Shown here piece after piece: positions 1 to 14,518 of a DNA stretch of 64,000 nt (within the stretch, counting starts at the first letter, position 1; each line of letters begins with the position of its first letter). The DNA is taken from positions 11,965,001 to 12,029,000 of the forward strand of contig NC_079875.1 in the NCBI RefSeq assembly GCF_029227915.1, written 5' to 3'. The position numbers and the translations under genes were made by a program. The DNA is from Hydractinia symbiolongicarpus (Eukaryota > Cnidaria > Hydrozoa > Anthoathecata > Hydractiniidae). Under the pieces are notes generated by a model. That model saw only the letters and a list, made by a program, of their open reading frames with translations. It ran no database searches and had not been told where the DNA came from.

Positions 1-2033
1 ATGACACATTGTCACGATTTTATAGCTATAAACCTTTCACCAAAAATATTCAGCCTCAACAATTCCTCTAAATTAAAATTCATGAATAATTAGCTTTAGT
101 CTACGTGCTTGCAAAATTGTACAGAGGGAAATGACGTTAATAACATCAAAGATGGCGCATTATAAGGCGATCTTCATTATGCTACACTGCACGAGCTTTA
201 ACTTTCGAAATAAAACAACTTGTTGCACTGTTAGGATTCTTATTGGCTTAAAATTCAAGTTAGCCTCGTTCTCAGAAAAAAATCTGTCAAAACGAGGATT
301 TAAGCTTTAGCCTAGATAAGTTTTAGGCGTCCAGGCTCTGGGCTGTCTCTATCTATCTATCTCTCTATCTCTCTCTCTATCTTCCCAGGCGATATTAAAG
401 ATTCCGCCTTCGCCGACGGAAATCAACTAAATAAGTACACACTTTAAAAACTTGCATCACATCGCTCGTGGCTTAGTTTATCCCGCAGCGCGTCTACTAG
501 GTTGCGTTCGATAACTTTGCTACTAGAAAAATTAAATCTAAAGAAGGATTTTTAAAATGTAGGGAAAAACCCTCTTTTCAACATCGAACTGCTAAACATT
601 CAACTCGAGTCAAAAGAAAGGAGAAATGACACAAAAACTAGATTTAAGAAGTTGATGTCAAAGTTGACGTCAAATATCATAATATGAGGAAAAAATTGTT
701 TTTCATCACATCCTGGGCTAAGAAGTTACTAACAACACGACAATGAGGAATTTGGGACTCTTCTTAGTGCTAAAGCACACCAACCATAAAGTATGCATAA
801 TCTTGCAATTGCTTTTTACGTTTCAGTCCATTGATTGTGCAAAGGTTTGATAAAAGCAAGATTACTTTTCACAACTAACAGATTTTACCAGAAACATTCC
901 GAAATACACTCTTTTATTGATTGATAGTATACGAATATCAAAGCTTAGTTTCCACATGTGTTCCCTGAACTCTGAAAAATTAAAATGGATTTTGTGTATA
1001 AAGGTCAACTCTCACTCTACATATATTAACTAAAATGCATAAGAGGAACGAAATTACCTGTTGTACTCACTTCTGTTGACTTCAGCAAGACCTTCATAGC
1101 GGAATGTTATGGGAATTTTGAAAGTCTATGATATAGCATTAAAAATTATTGATGCTATTAAAATTTCTTTAAGATTTTGTAACGCAAGTATTAACCCTTA
1201 ATGGCAACAATATTTTTTTAAATTCCTTGTAGTAGTTATCTAAGGCAACGAGTTCTCCAATGTTAAACTGTCATTCCTTTTCATAATTGAATTAAATTAA
1301 CATTGAATTTATATTTGGATACAAGGTATATATTTAGGTATATTTTGTGTACATAAGGTATTATTGTAAAAGTTAGTTGCTATCAGTATTAGGGACTAAA
1401 TGCAGCAATCCTTATCAAGATAGGAAAGGAGAACATGCGATTTCTAGACAAAGTGTAGTTTCACGGTCGTGTTTGTAAGACTGCCATGTATAGTCTAGCG
1501 TCACAAAGAAGTTAGTTAACAGTATGAAGTAAGGTTAAGTGACACCAGTTTAATGTTATTTAGCTGAAGTGACTAATTTGACTAAAAATTTAGTTAGTAA
1601 AAAGTAACTAAATTTTGCAGGTGCAAGAAGTTATTAATTTTACTAGCTAATAAAATGGTTCCAGAATTTCTTAGCATTTTTTTACTGATAAGATGCTACG
1701 GCAGCTACTGACAACTAAGTAACCGCAATACAAGTATGTCCCATAAGAAAGAATTTGTTTGGGGGGAGGGAGAAAAAGCGGGAGGCAATGTTGCGCTTGT
1801 TAGACTTTTAGGTTCACGGGCCCCAAATACAAGGGTCTCAGGTCTTATTTTCTCAGTTAATATGATTTGATTTGAAAGAAAACATTCGACATGGAAGTAA
1901 GAAAATGTAGGTGCTCTTCAGCTCGCCACCTGGATTTTTGTCAATTTCGTAAGGGAATAGTCGATGGTGTATTTATTTAATGTAAGCTTAGGCTGAATGT
2001 GTGCTGGAGTATTTTAGGAACAAGTTACTTGTA
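1..2033. other. 5' flank of the BTBD1/2 gene, no coding region seen
   Basis: I see no credible ORF here. The stretch holds a short TCTA/TCTC microsatellite (about 344-382) and one TGACGTCA palindrome (665-672). An AG following a T-rich run at 2011-2015 could be the acceptor of an upstream non-coding exon, so the promoter may lie here or further upstream. Confidence 0.5.
344..382. repeat. (TCTA)n/(TCTC)n microsatellite
   Basis: About 40 bp of short TCTA and TCTC units, imperfect. Confidence 0.8.
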
Positions 2034-2857
2034 ATGCCTAACGCACTTTTACCACAAAATCTGAACAGACAAAGACAATTACAACTTTATCAACAAGATC
2101 AAGTCCTACCACTCCAACAAAATATAGCTAGAGCCCTTGTTATTGTGGAAGAACCAGATAATGAAGGTGTGGAAAATATCCATTTAAATCCAATACAAAA
2201 TAGTGGTAGTCACAACTGGCAATCTTCACATGGTACAGTAAAAGATCGAATTTTGTTTTTATTCAATAATGAAGTTTTAAGTGATATTCATTTTGTTTTG
2301 GGAAAAGGGACTTCAGAGCAGCAGTGTATCCCTGCTCACAAATTTGTATTGTCTATTGGGAGTGTTGTGTTTGATGCTATGTTCAATGGTGGATTTTCTT
2401 CTGAGCAGTACAGTGAAATAAACATACCAGATATCGAACCAGCATCCTTTTTATCACTTTTAAGATTTCTTTATACTGACGAAGTCTCCATTGGCCCAGA
2501 CACTGTAATGAGTACTTTGTATGCTGCAAAGAAATATGCAGTTCCAACATTAGAAAAAAGATGTGTTGAGTTTTTAAAGAGCAACTTAGGACCAGATAAT
2601 GCTTTTACTTTACTTTCACAAGCTAGACTTTTTGATGAACCACAACTAGCTGAAATGTGCCTAGCATGCATTGATAAATTTACTGTGGATTCCTTAACTG
2701 CTGAAGGCTTTACTGATATTGATGTGGGAACGTTAAAATCTATTCTTGAAAGGGATTCATTAAGTGCAAGAGAGAGTCAGCTGTTTGAAGCTGCTGTCCG
2801 TTGGGCTGACCATGAATGCAGACGACAAGACATTGCTAATTCTTGCATCAACAAAAG
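2034..2857 (+). CDS. BTBD1/2: BTBD1/2 orthologue, exon 1 (BTB and BACK domains)
   Basis: This exon codes for the N-terminal 274 residues of a BTB-BACK-PHR protein. In vertebrates BTBD1/2 are cytoplasmic proteins thought to act as CUL3 ubiquitin-ligase adaptors and known to bind topoisomerase I. After a Q/N-rich leader, the BTB fold runs from about residue 68 to 184 (motifs [42 protein letters not shown]). The BACK domain follows ([28 protein letters not shown]). The frame is open further upstream, but only through a GTG codon; the first ATG at 2034 is the likely start. The exon ends at AAAAG|GTAGTG in phase 2. Joining it to 14519 continues the vertebrate alignment without a gap ([10 protein letters not shown]...LIRFPLMT), so no exon is missing from the intron. 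Confidence 0.95.
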
Positions 2858-3189
2858 GTAGTGTTACAATAATTTATGTGGATATAATCTCCTTTAATTT
2901 ATCTTTCATTATTTGACAACGTTTCTACATATATACAATTTAAAATTACTATACTATTAAGACCATTTCTTGAATAAAACTATGCCAGAGCTACAAAAAG
3001 CACCTGCTTAAAAAATCATGAGTGCTTTGGTGTGCGAAAAATTGCACTCGTAAGCAAAATTTACAAGTGCGATGTGAATATTTGCAAGTGTGTTCCTATT
3101 TTATTGTCAAAACTGAAAGATATAGATAAAAAAACATTACCTTGACCACATGCTTGCTGGATACATGTCTAATGCATTAGAGTCTTGTA

Positions 3190-4680
3190 AACGACACAGA
3201 TCTGCTTCATGAAGACACTTTTGGTGTGACCCAGGGATCTGTGTTGGTTGGGGCCCCTGCTTTTTTTCTTGTATATTGATGTATATTGATGACTTAAAAG
3301 ATCAGGTCTGGTTCATAAAGACAAAAAGCCACATGGATCTTTCTGGGCCCTTTTTGTATATATCAATGACTTAAGACCTGTCATCAATTCAAACTACCAC
3401 CATCTATATGCAGATGATACAATAATTATTTCATACCATAAAAAGTGGATAAGCTTGTCTCACAGGTCAAATTAGAACTTTCCCAAGTCGCCCTCTGGCT
3501 AGATAATAACAAAACGACTATTAGTAAAGGCGATTTGCCACTAGGCGGTGTAAAACACGCTGAGCGTTGGCGGCCTTTGTTTAAAAACAATAGCCGCTTA
3601 TAAATCCGCTTCGAATGTTATTTTTTGATTTCCACTTGTTAAAAGCAACAAAAAGAGTGCGTAAACATTTAGACGACAAAAATATGTAAACATGAACGTT
3701 TCTACGTAGAAAATTATTGCTGTTTAAGAAAATAAATCTTCTGAAAGTATTGTTGTTGCTGAATGAAAAAAAAAGAAAGAAAACAAACAAAGAAGTATGC
3801 AAAACGGTTTTAGATAAGGCGGCTAGAGAGTTGACTTTTGAAACCGCGCTGAGTGGACCGCTTTTAACGGGTTTGGGACTGAAAAAACAATATCCACCAA
3901 CGCTCAGCGCGTTCTGGAATGCCTAGTGGAAATTCGGCTTAAGGACAAAACTGAAACAATCATTTTCAGCAACGACAGCCAGTTAAAAAAAGTTGAGAAC
4001 AATAATAATGGGTATGGTATTCCTTTGAAGAGGAACGAAAAAGTTAAATATCTAAGAGTAACGTTTCATTAACAAATGCCATGGGAAGAGCACGTTAATG
4101 GCATAAATAGAAAAATACTAATTAAATATTCTAAAATTAGAACCATTACATCTTATTTAACACTTCACACAAAAAACCTTTTAATTAATGCACTTGTCAT
4201 GCCATATTTCAACTACTGCTTCTCTGCATGGGCTTGTGCCACCCACAGTAGATTGGGAAAATTAAAAAAACGATTAAAATGTGTCCATACCTTTCTTGAG
4301 AAAAGATAAATTACTCAAGCCATGAATCACATTGCTCCTGATTACATGTGGTCAAAATTCCGTTTGGAAAAAAGCTGCCACAACCATTAAACAAGAGGAG
4401 CTTAAAAAACAATTTCACACACTTCCCTTGGACAACACAAAATTTCCCAGAAGAGCCTTCCCCCTTTAGAGCTGCAAAAGTGTGGAATAATTTTCCAGAC
4501 CAAGTGACCTTTAATGGAAGTCTGCTTCGGAGATCACCTTTTAATTTCTGTTTTTAATTATAACAGAATATATATAAAACATGTTACTACATGTTTAATT
4601 GAGCTTAGGCAGTCTAAAATTTTTCATTTTTTGTTTCTTTTTTGTTCTAGTGGGCCCCAGTGGAAACAATCCACTAACTA
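3190..4680 (+). pseudogene. Decayed non-LTR retrotransposon (reverse transcriptase, CR1/L2/Jockey-like)
   Basis: Broken reading frames in the BTBD1/2 intron, in the same orientation as the gene, spell reverse transcriptase landmarks. Near 3220 there is a GVTQGSVL-like stretch. Near 3400 there is an HLYADDTIIIS segment with the catalytic YADD. At 4076-4309 comes the thumb region (INRKI, LINALVMPYFNYCFSAWA), and around 4450-4560 the C-terminal AAKVWNNFPDQV block. A GGGCCCC-AGTGGAAACAAT tail near 4650 resembles L2/CR1 3' ends. Stops and frameshifts show it is dead. The segment 3531-3940 is a later insertion that splits it. Confidence 0.75.
3531..3940. mobile_element. MITE-like insertion inside the non-LTR element
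   Basis: The 410-bp insert is bounded by imperfect inverted repeats of about 43 bp, sharing TCCACTAGGC-type and CGCTGAGCGTTGG blocks. It interrupts the reverse transcriptase frame between TTISK and KTETIIFSN. The target duplication is unclear; TAAAGG on the left and TTAAGG on the right are candidates. No coding capacity is convincing. Confidence 0.55.
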
Positions 4681-4689
4681 TAGATTTTT

Positions 4690-7600
4690 GTGATTTTTTG
4701 AGCTAGCCACTTTAAATATTTATTATTTTTATTATAGCTGTATTGCCATCATAATGCTTGTTATAAATATATATCAACAAAGTTCAGACTATAATAAATT
4801 GATCAGTTTCTGTACTATTCTATATGAATTACACGTTTTAACTCACTTAAATCAGGCTTCTTTGCGACACCCAACAACCTCAAGCTGTTGTTGTGGTTTT
4901 TGAAGAAAGCTTCTAGCCTCGCTGGCTGTCTTACTTTTTGATATTTTTCTTAACACCTAACTGCTTCCTTATGAAGACAGTATAAGATCTACAATTAGAA
5001 TACGTGAATTCCTCCTTTTATTCTTTGAAATTAGTTATCTCCAAAGTGCTTCAACTATTATCACAATTAGCATTCTTCCTGTTGGGATTTTTTGTTATTG
5101 ATGTAGTAAACCTTAATTATCATAATAAATAACCATGCTTAGATATGCCGTGATTTCTTCTTTTTTGTAATTTGTCTGGTCTTTAAAAACAATATTGAAT
5201 TAAATAAGGAGGAAATTACATTTCCTTTTCATTTGATGCTATATTTTACAAATAAAAATAAGGAATGAACAGTGTGAATGAAGCCTAGCCTAATAGCGAT
5301 TTTATTGAACTCTATCTCATTGTTTTACATGATCATTTTATGACGGCCTGCTTTCTAGCCAGGAATATGTGATTAACAAGTTCGTTAAATATAGGGGATG
5401 GAAAAACAACAATAAATTCAAGATATTAAGGTACAATTATTTCCAGTTCTCGTAAGTTTTAGACACTCAAATTTTGAGAAGAGTCATAACTCAGGCTGAG
5501 CTTTGAATTAAAGTAGAAAAATGTATATGTTAATTTTTTTCAATCAGAGTCTTGGAAAAAATACTGGCTCTTTTAAGTACCAATCCAAAGAGAATTAGAA
5601 TATTTTGCGAATTTTATTCACCAATGATATAAAGCAGACTCGCAAAGTAATTTTTTTGCAGTCATTTTTTCATTCACATACAAATCTTTCTTCTACATAC
5701 AATAAACCTTTCTTCGACCTATTGACTTCTTTTAAACTTTTAGATCTGCTTAATTATCTTTAATCCCTGAACTTACAATCACTTTACACATGCTGTGAAA
5801 CATGCTAACAGCAAATTATTTCAAAATACTTTATTGGTGTTTTGTGGTGTGAACTATTTAAACAATACAAGATTTAACGTAGAGTAGGATCCAGGATTTG
5901 CATAACGCTTTTTGAATGCGAGTCACAAGTTGATAGAAGAGTTCAAATTTATTTAAAGAAATGATCATTAGTTTTTTTGTTTTTTTTTGACTCTTTAAAA
6001 CAAATTTGTGTGGGGTAAGGGGAGTTATTGGGGAAAATTATCAATTTTTTTTGTCAGTTAATTGTGCAGAAAAAGTGCTAACGTTATTAATAATTATTAT
6101 TTCAACTGGCACAGCAAGAGAGAATGAAAAATATGAAATTAGTTGAAAAATGAGTTCAAGTTTATAAACACTGTTTTATGAAACCTTAAAATCAATAAAA
6201 ACAACTATTTTGATTTATTTAGTAAACCGAATTTTAGCCTGTTGAAACTTGTACGAAATACAAATCTAGCTTTGGTAAATTCCAGATTACTTAGAGATAA
6301 CAAACAACTGTTGCAGCTTGGTACTAGCGAAACCAACTGAACATAAAATAATAATGCTAAATGATTATCTTGTAAAAATAACAGGTACCTTGTACAACAG
6401 AGTAGTATAACACTCAAAAACTAATAATTTACGTACGCTATAATAGACTGGTATCCTGCCATGCTTTACTAGTCTCGGTAGTAAAATCGGCAACAAAAAA
6501 GGAGCGTATTTTAAAGTTCTACCAGCTAAAGCAGTGGAACAACTAATAGACAATTTTTTAAAAGCTATTTGAGGTAAAATTTCTTTTTATAATAAATTCA
6601 ATTTAAAATGTAAACTGAAAATATCCAACATTTTGTATTCTCTTAATTGTGAGGCATTTTAGTTCTTAATGCATTTGAAAAGAAAGAACAAAAATTGGCA
6701 AAAATAAGTCAGTAAAAAAAATTTTGTCGGTATTAGTCACTTAGCCAAAATTTGTAACAAGATTTCAGTGGAAATAATTTCTGGTTGCAGTCATATTTTT
6801 TAGTTTTCGGTTTTGGTTCCACAAATGAGCATCATCAATATGTAATTGTAAAGGTTTCATAATAATTAAGTATTTATATGTTTAATTATGACATCAGAAG
6901 TTGACGAAAATAAAAAAAACGAAATAGAGCTCGGTGAAATTTAGCTCTTGTTAATTGTGGTCATGGCATTAACATCTTGTCTTTTCTGTAAAAAAATATA
7001 CACTAGATTCTTTTGAAAACCTTAGAAAAATTTTTAAAGATCCTCTAATGAAGTTAAACTTGTTATTATCAGTAAATCTCAGGCCTTTACATTGGTTTAT
7101 GTACTGAAAGCCAGCTATTAGTGCTTTCACCAGGGAATTTCATAAAGAAAACATGTGTGCTACAAATTACAAGTGTGAATCCATATTAGAGAATTTGCGC
7201 ATGCGATTTTTTGGATGTTTTAATTCACTTTATAGGCCCTAAGTGGTGTATAGTGTTAAATATCTATATTAAGAAAACACATTTCTTCGTCATAGAAAGT
7301 AACGCAAATATATACTGCAGGATTACATTAAAACATAGTCAAAAGACAAAAAGACTATGTCTATTATGAAAACACTGAAAGAAGAGAGAGGTCTACCATT
7401 TTGTTTGCTGTGTCAATCCGCCCCTCAACCGGGCCCCAGACTATCTTTTCACGGGGGGTTATCTTTTCTTTGTATTGATTGTAAAATCATGGGTCATTTA
7501 TTTTTATTGCCTGTCAAAGCCATTTTTCCCACGTGTTAAAGGATTTATACTGAAAGACTATAACTTTTCTTTTCCAAAATAAAAATAAAACTCCCTCAAG

Positions 7601-10600
7601 AGCTTGTGGCAAAAATTAAATGGCAAATAAACGAATGCCAAAATATTCTTTGCATACATTTCTTTTTCAAAAAAAGGAAAAAAAGATTTTAAATAATTCT
7701 TATGCAAACATTTTTTATGGAGTTAAGATTTTGAAAATAATAATAATTCAAAGGTTTAGAACCACAAGAAGACACAAAACAAGATTTAATGAATAATTCT
7801 AAATGTTTAAATCATTCAGTAAAGAAGATGTATGTTTTAAAATAGCTTTGCAGGTCCGTGGAAAAATCCACTCAGACAGAAGAACAATAAAAAATGTACG
7901 AGGTTTTAGGAATTTTAAAGATGTCACCAGTGTATTTATACGTCAACGGATAACTAATGGAACTTAGGTGTGCTACGTAGTGGTAACTGTCCTTTGCCTT
8001 AAGCAAACATTTTGGAGTAATTGTCTAATTATGATTACTTGGCAGCACATGTTCTGCATTTCGTTGATTCTTCCTGTTTTTTACATTGTTTTCAGTCAAT
8101 CAATTAATTTTGTCAAAACAAGTGGTTTCTGTTGTTGTTTTTTTGCTATATGAAAGTTTACAGGAGAAACTTCTCAATTATTTGCATCAAATTTTAATAA
8201 ACCAAGAAGAAAAAAGTAAAACATTTTAGGGAATATTGAAAAATAGTTCGAAATTTGCACGGTTTGTGATATCTTTAGTACAAGCTTTTGTAATGTTGGT
8301 CGATCTTACAGGAAAAATTTTTGGATCATTGCTTCAATTCACAATTGTGAATTCTCAAATTTCTTGACACAATATCAGATTTGCAATCTTTAATTCCACA
8401 ATTTTTTCTTGCACAAACTTTTTTCCTTAAGGTAGTTCGAAATTGCTAGATTTGCTAAAAAATGTGAAGTCTCAGACGGCAGACAGAGTAACTTATACAA
8501 ATGTTTCACCTCCAAAATGCAAGAATGTCATGCCAAGTATGATTCTGTGTGTGCAATTTCCTTTTTCATTATCTGTATCACTGCAAACCAAAATTGTATC
8601 AAGATTGTGATGTGATAATAATAAAACTAAGATAAGCTTTAAATAAACTTACTTCACCCTTTTTCATTTTTTTTCTTCTGCGTCATTTTTTTAAAAATAC
8701 AATCTTTATTGTACTTATAATATATTTATTATTTTAAGAAGATAGTGAAAAGCATCTTTTCGCTTTAATCAAGAGTAAAAATATTTCTTTATACTAGCGA
8801 TCCTCAAGTCCAAGGTTTGTATCCATGTAATCCTTAATAAGATAAAATTTGACAAAAAAAAGATTTGGTTTTTACCTATTTTGCAGGTTATATGAGGAAA
8901 AAACACAAATAAAAACCATTAAAAGGAACAAAAAAATGACAGAATAGTTACATTTTTTTTTAAAAAAATGTATGAAAAAATGTATAAAAAAATTGTATCA
9001 AATCAAAGCTTATAAATGTCCGAGAAGTAATATTGATATGGCTTTAATTACTCCTTATCTTGTTACGATTGTAACGATTGTTTTTTTTTTGTTATTTATT
9101 TGCAAGTTATAAAACTCATGAAAAATTGTTATTTCTATGTCTTAGAGATTGTTTTCTCAAAAAATTATTTTATATCTATTATATTAGTATTAAAACTGTT
9201 TCTGTCTGTACAAGCTAAAGCAATCTTGCAGACATCTGAATCCATGATGGCATTTAATTTTTGCCATTGCAAATGCCATCAAGGCTTACCGTGACAACAG
9301 CAAAGTTCTGCTATTGTGGTTTTTAGAATGCATAAAAATACAAGAACTAACTGTTTCCAACATACTGACATACTGCTAGCCAATTTTTTTCAATACAAGA
9401 CTTTGTTAGAAAACATATCATGCATATGAGATAATGGGCGTTAAAAAAAGTTAATTAAATGTCTACGTCCACCGCTATTGATATGGAAATTTTGTGATCA
9501 GCCCCCTTGAGAATTTTTTTTTTTTATTTACTTTAAATTGATCTGGTTTCTGATATGACAGTTTTTCAAAAAATTAAGAATAACACTAATTGGGAAAGTA
9601 ATAATAGAAATAAAATTCTAGCATTTTTAAATTTAGGAACTCACAAAAAGAGTCAAAGGGCTGAGTTTGATTAAGTGTATTAATAACCTGCTCTCATACT
9701 ATGGCCCTCATTGGTCATCACTAAGGCCACAAGGGATTTTTTATCTTAAAAGAATATTGCATATTTAATATATTATATTTAAAATTAACTTGGTTATTGC
9801 ATAAATATTTTTGTTTCAATTTTATTTCGAATATTTTTTATTCTATTTTTGTTTATTTTTTATTCACATTTCTTATTACACTTATTAACCATTAATTATG
9901 TACTACAAATTTTGTTTCCTCAGAACATTATTTTTAATTCCGTACTATACTTAATTAAGAGAGAGCAAGACAAATAGTATATCATTGTTTTTTTAGAAAA
10001 AAACCTTTACGTTGAATGAATTTGTAAATTCAGGGTAAATTTTAATTTATAAACCACCATTCATCATAAAAAACATTTTAAAACATGCATTCCTCTGTTT
10101 TTTAAGCATTATCCTAAGCAAGCTTAATTTTTCTGAGCAATACAATCTTTGTGATGCTTATACTGGGTTTTTTTAAAAAATAGTGAAACATCTCTTTGCT
10201 TTTGTCCATATAGTGAAAATATTTTTTGTAGATTTCAAATTTACATGAAAGGATATTGTTCCTGTGCAAGAAAATATTGTGATGGAACCTAACTACAAAA
10301 TTTGCGCATGTTTATTGTGAATTGACCTTTTGTACTTGTGTTTACTATACTTTAATCTTATTTGGTTTATTGACAAGTCCAATATAGATCATTCACATTG
10401 ATGGTGTTGTTTGTAGCTATAAATTTAACCTACCAGGCTGCAAAAAAGATTGGTTTGGTATCTAATGGTTCTAAATAAAATATACAGAATTATGTAAAAC
10501 AAGTTTATTTATAAATTGATCTAGTTTCTTTATCTTCTTTCCTGGAGGTTCTTGTGCCTAGTCTATGCTTATTTTTATGGAACGTTTTAGAAGGATCTTA

Positions 10601-13480
10601 TTTTCAGAAATGTTTTTCAGAAAAGCTTAAGAGTAAATTTGATAAAAGTTGATTTTTTGTCTTTCTTGGCATACCATGCACTTTACAACATACTTTCTTA
10701 CAGAAAGTAATCACTTTCTTAGATCAAAAACACAGTTTTCTACCAGAAAAGCAATGTAGAATGCAGGTTTTTTCTTGTGCATAAAATTAATGCCATTCCA
10801 AGTAATATCATGAAAAAGAAATCCAAATGATTCTAACAAATCATTGGTTCTATAACAACCGTTATAAGCATACTCAGGCTAATATTTATTAAAAAATTAT
10901 GGAGTGCGGAGGCACTGTTTATGTTGAATTTTTAACATTTTAGGCCAGCATAACGTTGAATTATGTTGAATAAAACTGAACAATTTTTTAGCCTATGAAA
11001 TTACGTGCTCAGTAATTTTAAATAATATTTAACACTTTGTTTTTAGGCAATTGCTTATTACTTTTTTTTCATACGGTAGTATAAAGTCTTAGAAGTATTG
11101 GTACAAAACTCTCAGAAATTATTACTTGATAATGTTAGATATTGTTTCCTCAGAAAATTATTTTTATATCACCAGCAATTAATTTGATAGGTAATTCAAC
11201 TCTGAACGAAATTAATAGATATGCAAAATAAATGACTGATTAAGTGGCAACTTTGGCATAATTTCTCATTCACAAACGCAAATGTTGTCATGGTGTGCTG
11301 TCAAAAAATAACGTATCACCAATCAGCATTTATTTAACGGGTTAATCTAAAATTGGATCCAAAACAATAAAAGCTGTAGTTAGCTAATTACTGCTGTTTA
11401 GTCGCAATATTTTTCTGTCTGCCGAAAGCGGATCAGGCTAACCACACATACAATCTTCAAGCTACAAATAACATATCTTTATTGACTTTGCTGCAAAAGG
11501 TGAACTCCCATCCATTTTCTACAGGCTAACGACTAGTATGATATATTTACTATTTAAAAAGATATTGAAAAGCATCTTTTCGCCTTTATCATGTGGGAAG
11601 TACTTTGTACTAGTAAAATTTAATCTAAGTATTCCAGCGTTCATTAACTCTCTTGCATACTCTTAGATTTTTTGAACATATTAACTTTTGTTCGCATTAA
11701 TCTCATGTCAAAAAGTTGTATTGTAAGTTTTAAGTTCTAATTATAATCCTAACGAAAGTTGTAATGTTTTTCCGATTATAAGGATTTCATAGAGACTTAC
11801 CCCTAATAAGTAAATATCATACCATTTAGCATAGCTAAAAAGAGTTATTAAAAGAAATGGCAGAAGTGAGGTGAGGGGTGGGCAGAATCCCCCTGGACCA
11901 AATAGGGTTAAGCTTATTTTGCTATGGTTATTTTGCTTTAAAGCTTTTTTTTTAACTTGTGATCTTATTCCGGCTCCACTGGATGTGTGTCAAACATACT
12001 GCAATGTTTTCAATAAACGCCTGGGCTATCAATTACTTGTTTTTTACATAATATCTACATCATTGTCAATATTATCTTAAGATATTTCAAATGGGTTTTT
12101 ATGAAGTTCCTAATTTAACATTTGAATAATGTTTCGTATAAACACAGGCAGTTGATGAAATAAATACAGGAACACATTGGAAATATCGATATTTAAGTAT
12201 AGGGCAGCAGTTAGTTTGCACGAAAAACCTATTTTTTGCGTTTAAAAAGTAAGTGCTTTAATTTTGCATTTTGATGTTTGTTTCGAACCAAATAATAACT
12301 CAAAATGCATAAAAGTTGCAACATTATACTTCCTTTATACATCGTTTGTGTTGCATTTTAATCCATAGGCAGCGCAATAAGACTATATTTTCAAGACTAT
12401 GGTGGACGAAGTCAAATTGTACACACAAAAGGATTACATTGGGCCCCCCAGGGGTTAGGGATATAATTTCAGTAATTTAGCAGCTAAATTATATAAAAAT
12501 AATTATTTGAGAAAACTAAAAAAATATACTCTGAAATTTTGTTCTTTTGCTTATATTTTTTGCCATTTTATTGGAAAACACTATTAAGGTTATGCTTTAG
12601 GTCTTAGGAAAGGAAGGTATGTTATCTGCGTAAAAAAGTTCTATTTAAGGCTTTAAGCAGAGACAAGTCTACGTAACTTTACCCCAAGACTTGCCTAAAT
12701 AAAAACCATGCAAATCAGTTAAAAATTGTTCAAAGAGTTAAAATAAACTTTTTGAAAAGAAGTACTTTTTATCACATATTTTCTGTATTTTTTGATGTAT
12801 TAATTACCCCCTACGTAATAAATTAATAACATTCCTAACTCTGTGGGAACGCCTAAAATAAATAGTGACTCCTATTAGATTTACTTAAACTTGTTCTAAG
12901 TCTAAATATAATGATGTATTGGCTTTGTATGACAGCTTTGTGATGATTATTAGAAAAGTACTGAAGCTTTTCAAGTATATTTTTGTGGGACTTCTGATTT
13001 AAGATTTTTTTGGCTAACTGCAGCCAGCCAGAAAAAAGTATTTTCAGATGGATCTGGTTTGAGAAAAATAAAAAAATAAAAATTAAATAAAAAAAATCTG
13101 GATTGAAATAATTTAGGATTTAATAGATGGTATAGTCTTTCTTTCTCATTCTTTTTTATGTGGTATCTTCTGGCAACAATGTACACATACTTTTAGTAAC
13201 ATGAAAAAATGAACATTCATGGAGGTCTTTGTGAACTCATACATAATTTCCTTAGGTTTTAAAATACCAGAAAGCTAAAGGTAACATTTATCAAAATAAA
13301 AATTGGATTTAAAAAAAGATTATTTGAGGAAACTTTAGTACTTTCAATTACGAACATTTGATAAATGTATATTTTCTATTTCTTTGCAGTTTTCTTGACC
13401 AGCGAATTTTGTGATCTAGATGCTGTGACCAAATCTTACCTTTAATGCACATTTTCTTTTATAATAATACGGAATGTTTG
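4690..13480. other. Middle of the BTBD1/2 intron: AT-rich with short dispersed repeats
   Basis: No coding exon is visible. Three related copies of a block with AAAAGCATCTTTTCGC-like sequence occur near 8745-8800, 10170-10230 and 11550-11620. Several copies of a GTTTCCTCA...ATTATTTT motif occur (see findings). The remainder shows nothing I can name. Confidence 0.5.
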
Positions 13481-13689
13481 TGACGGTCATAGTGGATGTC
13501 GTCATTTTCCTTTGATGTGGCCGAAATTTTCTTTGAAGTTGCCGAAAAAAAGTCTCAAATGTCTCAAATGTTAAGTGTTATGGCGTCACAGCGCGACGCC
13601 AATAACACTACTTTAACGTCAATCCTTATTAAATTAATGAAGCCATTACAGTGCACTTCAAACATTGAGGCCAAATAACTTGGAAACGA

Positions 13690-14110
13690 GGTGGTGACGT
13701 CAATGATTTTTCACCGTATGGGTAACTAGGGACCACCTACGACCAATTTGGGTAATCTTCCCAAACCTGGGTCCCCGAATCCGTTTCAGAATGGACGGGT
13801 TGATACGTCATCAAAAAACCTTTAAACCCTAATATCTCTGCAACCGTTTATCAAAAGTACATGATCCTATACATTTTCTTGATCAGCGTTTCAAGGCAAC
13901 AGGTATACTAATTTCTAAAAAACATTTTAAGTTTTTGCCGCGTCGTTGCTGACGTCAGCATAATATTTTAATCTCATTAGGCGTTCGTCGAGAACATATG
14001 ATCCTGTACATTATTTCAACCAGTGTTTCAACCTCTACACATTACAGACAAGGAATAAACAAATTTCGCAAATTTCTTTATCTGCACTGCACTGCTGACG
14101 TCAGCAAACA
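13690..14110. repeat. Two diverged ~145-bp tandem units with TGACGTCA palindromes
   Basis: Two successive units share an ATGATCCTRTACAT block, a CAGYGTTTCAA block and a closing TGACGTCAGCA (13950 and 14095). A third TGACGTCA lies at 13694. The palindrome equals the CRE consensus for CREB/ATF factors. The block sits 400-800 bp upstream of BTBD1/2 exon 2. It may be a transposon fragment rather than an enhancer. Confidence 0.5.
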
Positions 14111-14518
14111 TCTAAAACAAGTGGATTTCTCCACGGGCTTTATCGACTAGTTAATTAAATAATCTACTCTGTTAGATTGCCAAATAGAAAACAATACCAC
14201 AGTAACAATGGTAAAATAGGGCTACTAGGTTAGATTTGTACTGTGGAATAGAGTTTCACTTAACTATTTATAACAACCTGTCGTTTAAGTTACTATTTTA
14301 GGTTTTGTACATTATTTTTTACATAGCGAGTTGCAGCAATACATATACCTGCCTGCTGTTTTGTCACTTCGTCATCATTGTGTTTTTGATGTTTTCTCAT
14401 TAGCCATTTAACATAAAACAAAATTGTAATTTTTGATGTATTTTTTAGCTGTATGAATCTATAGCATTGAATTGTTAACTAAATTGAAGATGTCTATGGT
14501 TTTTATTTCATTCTTTAG

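Noticed and set aside
2001-2033. Upstream extension of BTBD1/2 exon 1 to 2001
   Set aside because: It would begin with GTG, an unlikely start in animals; ATG at 2034 is used instead.
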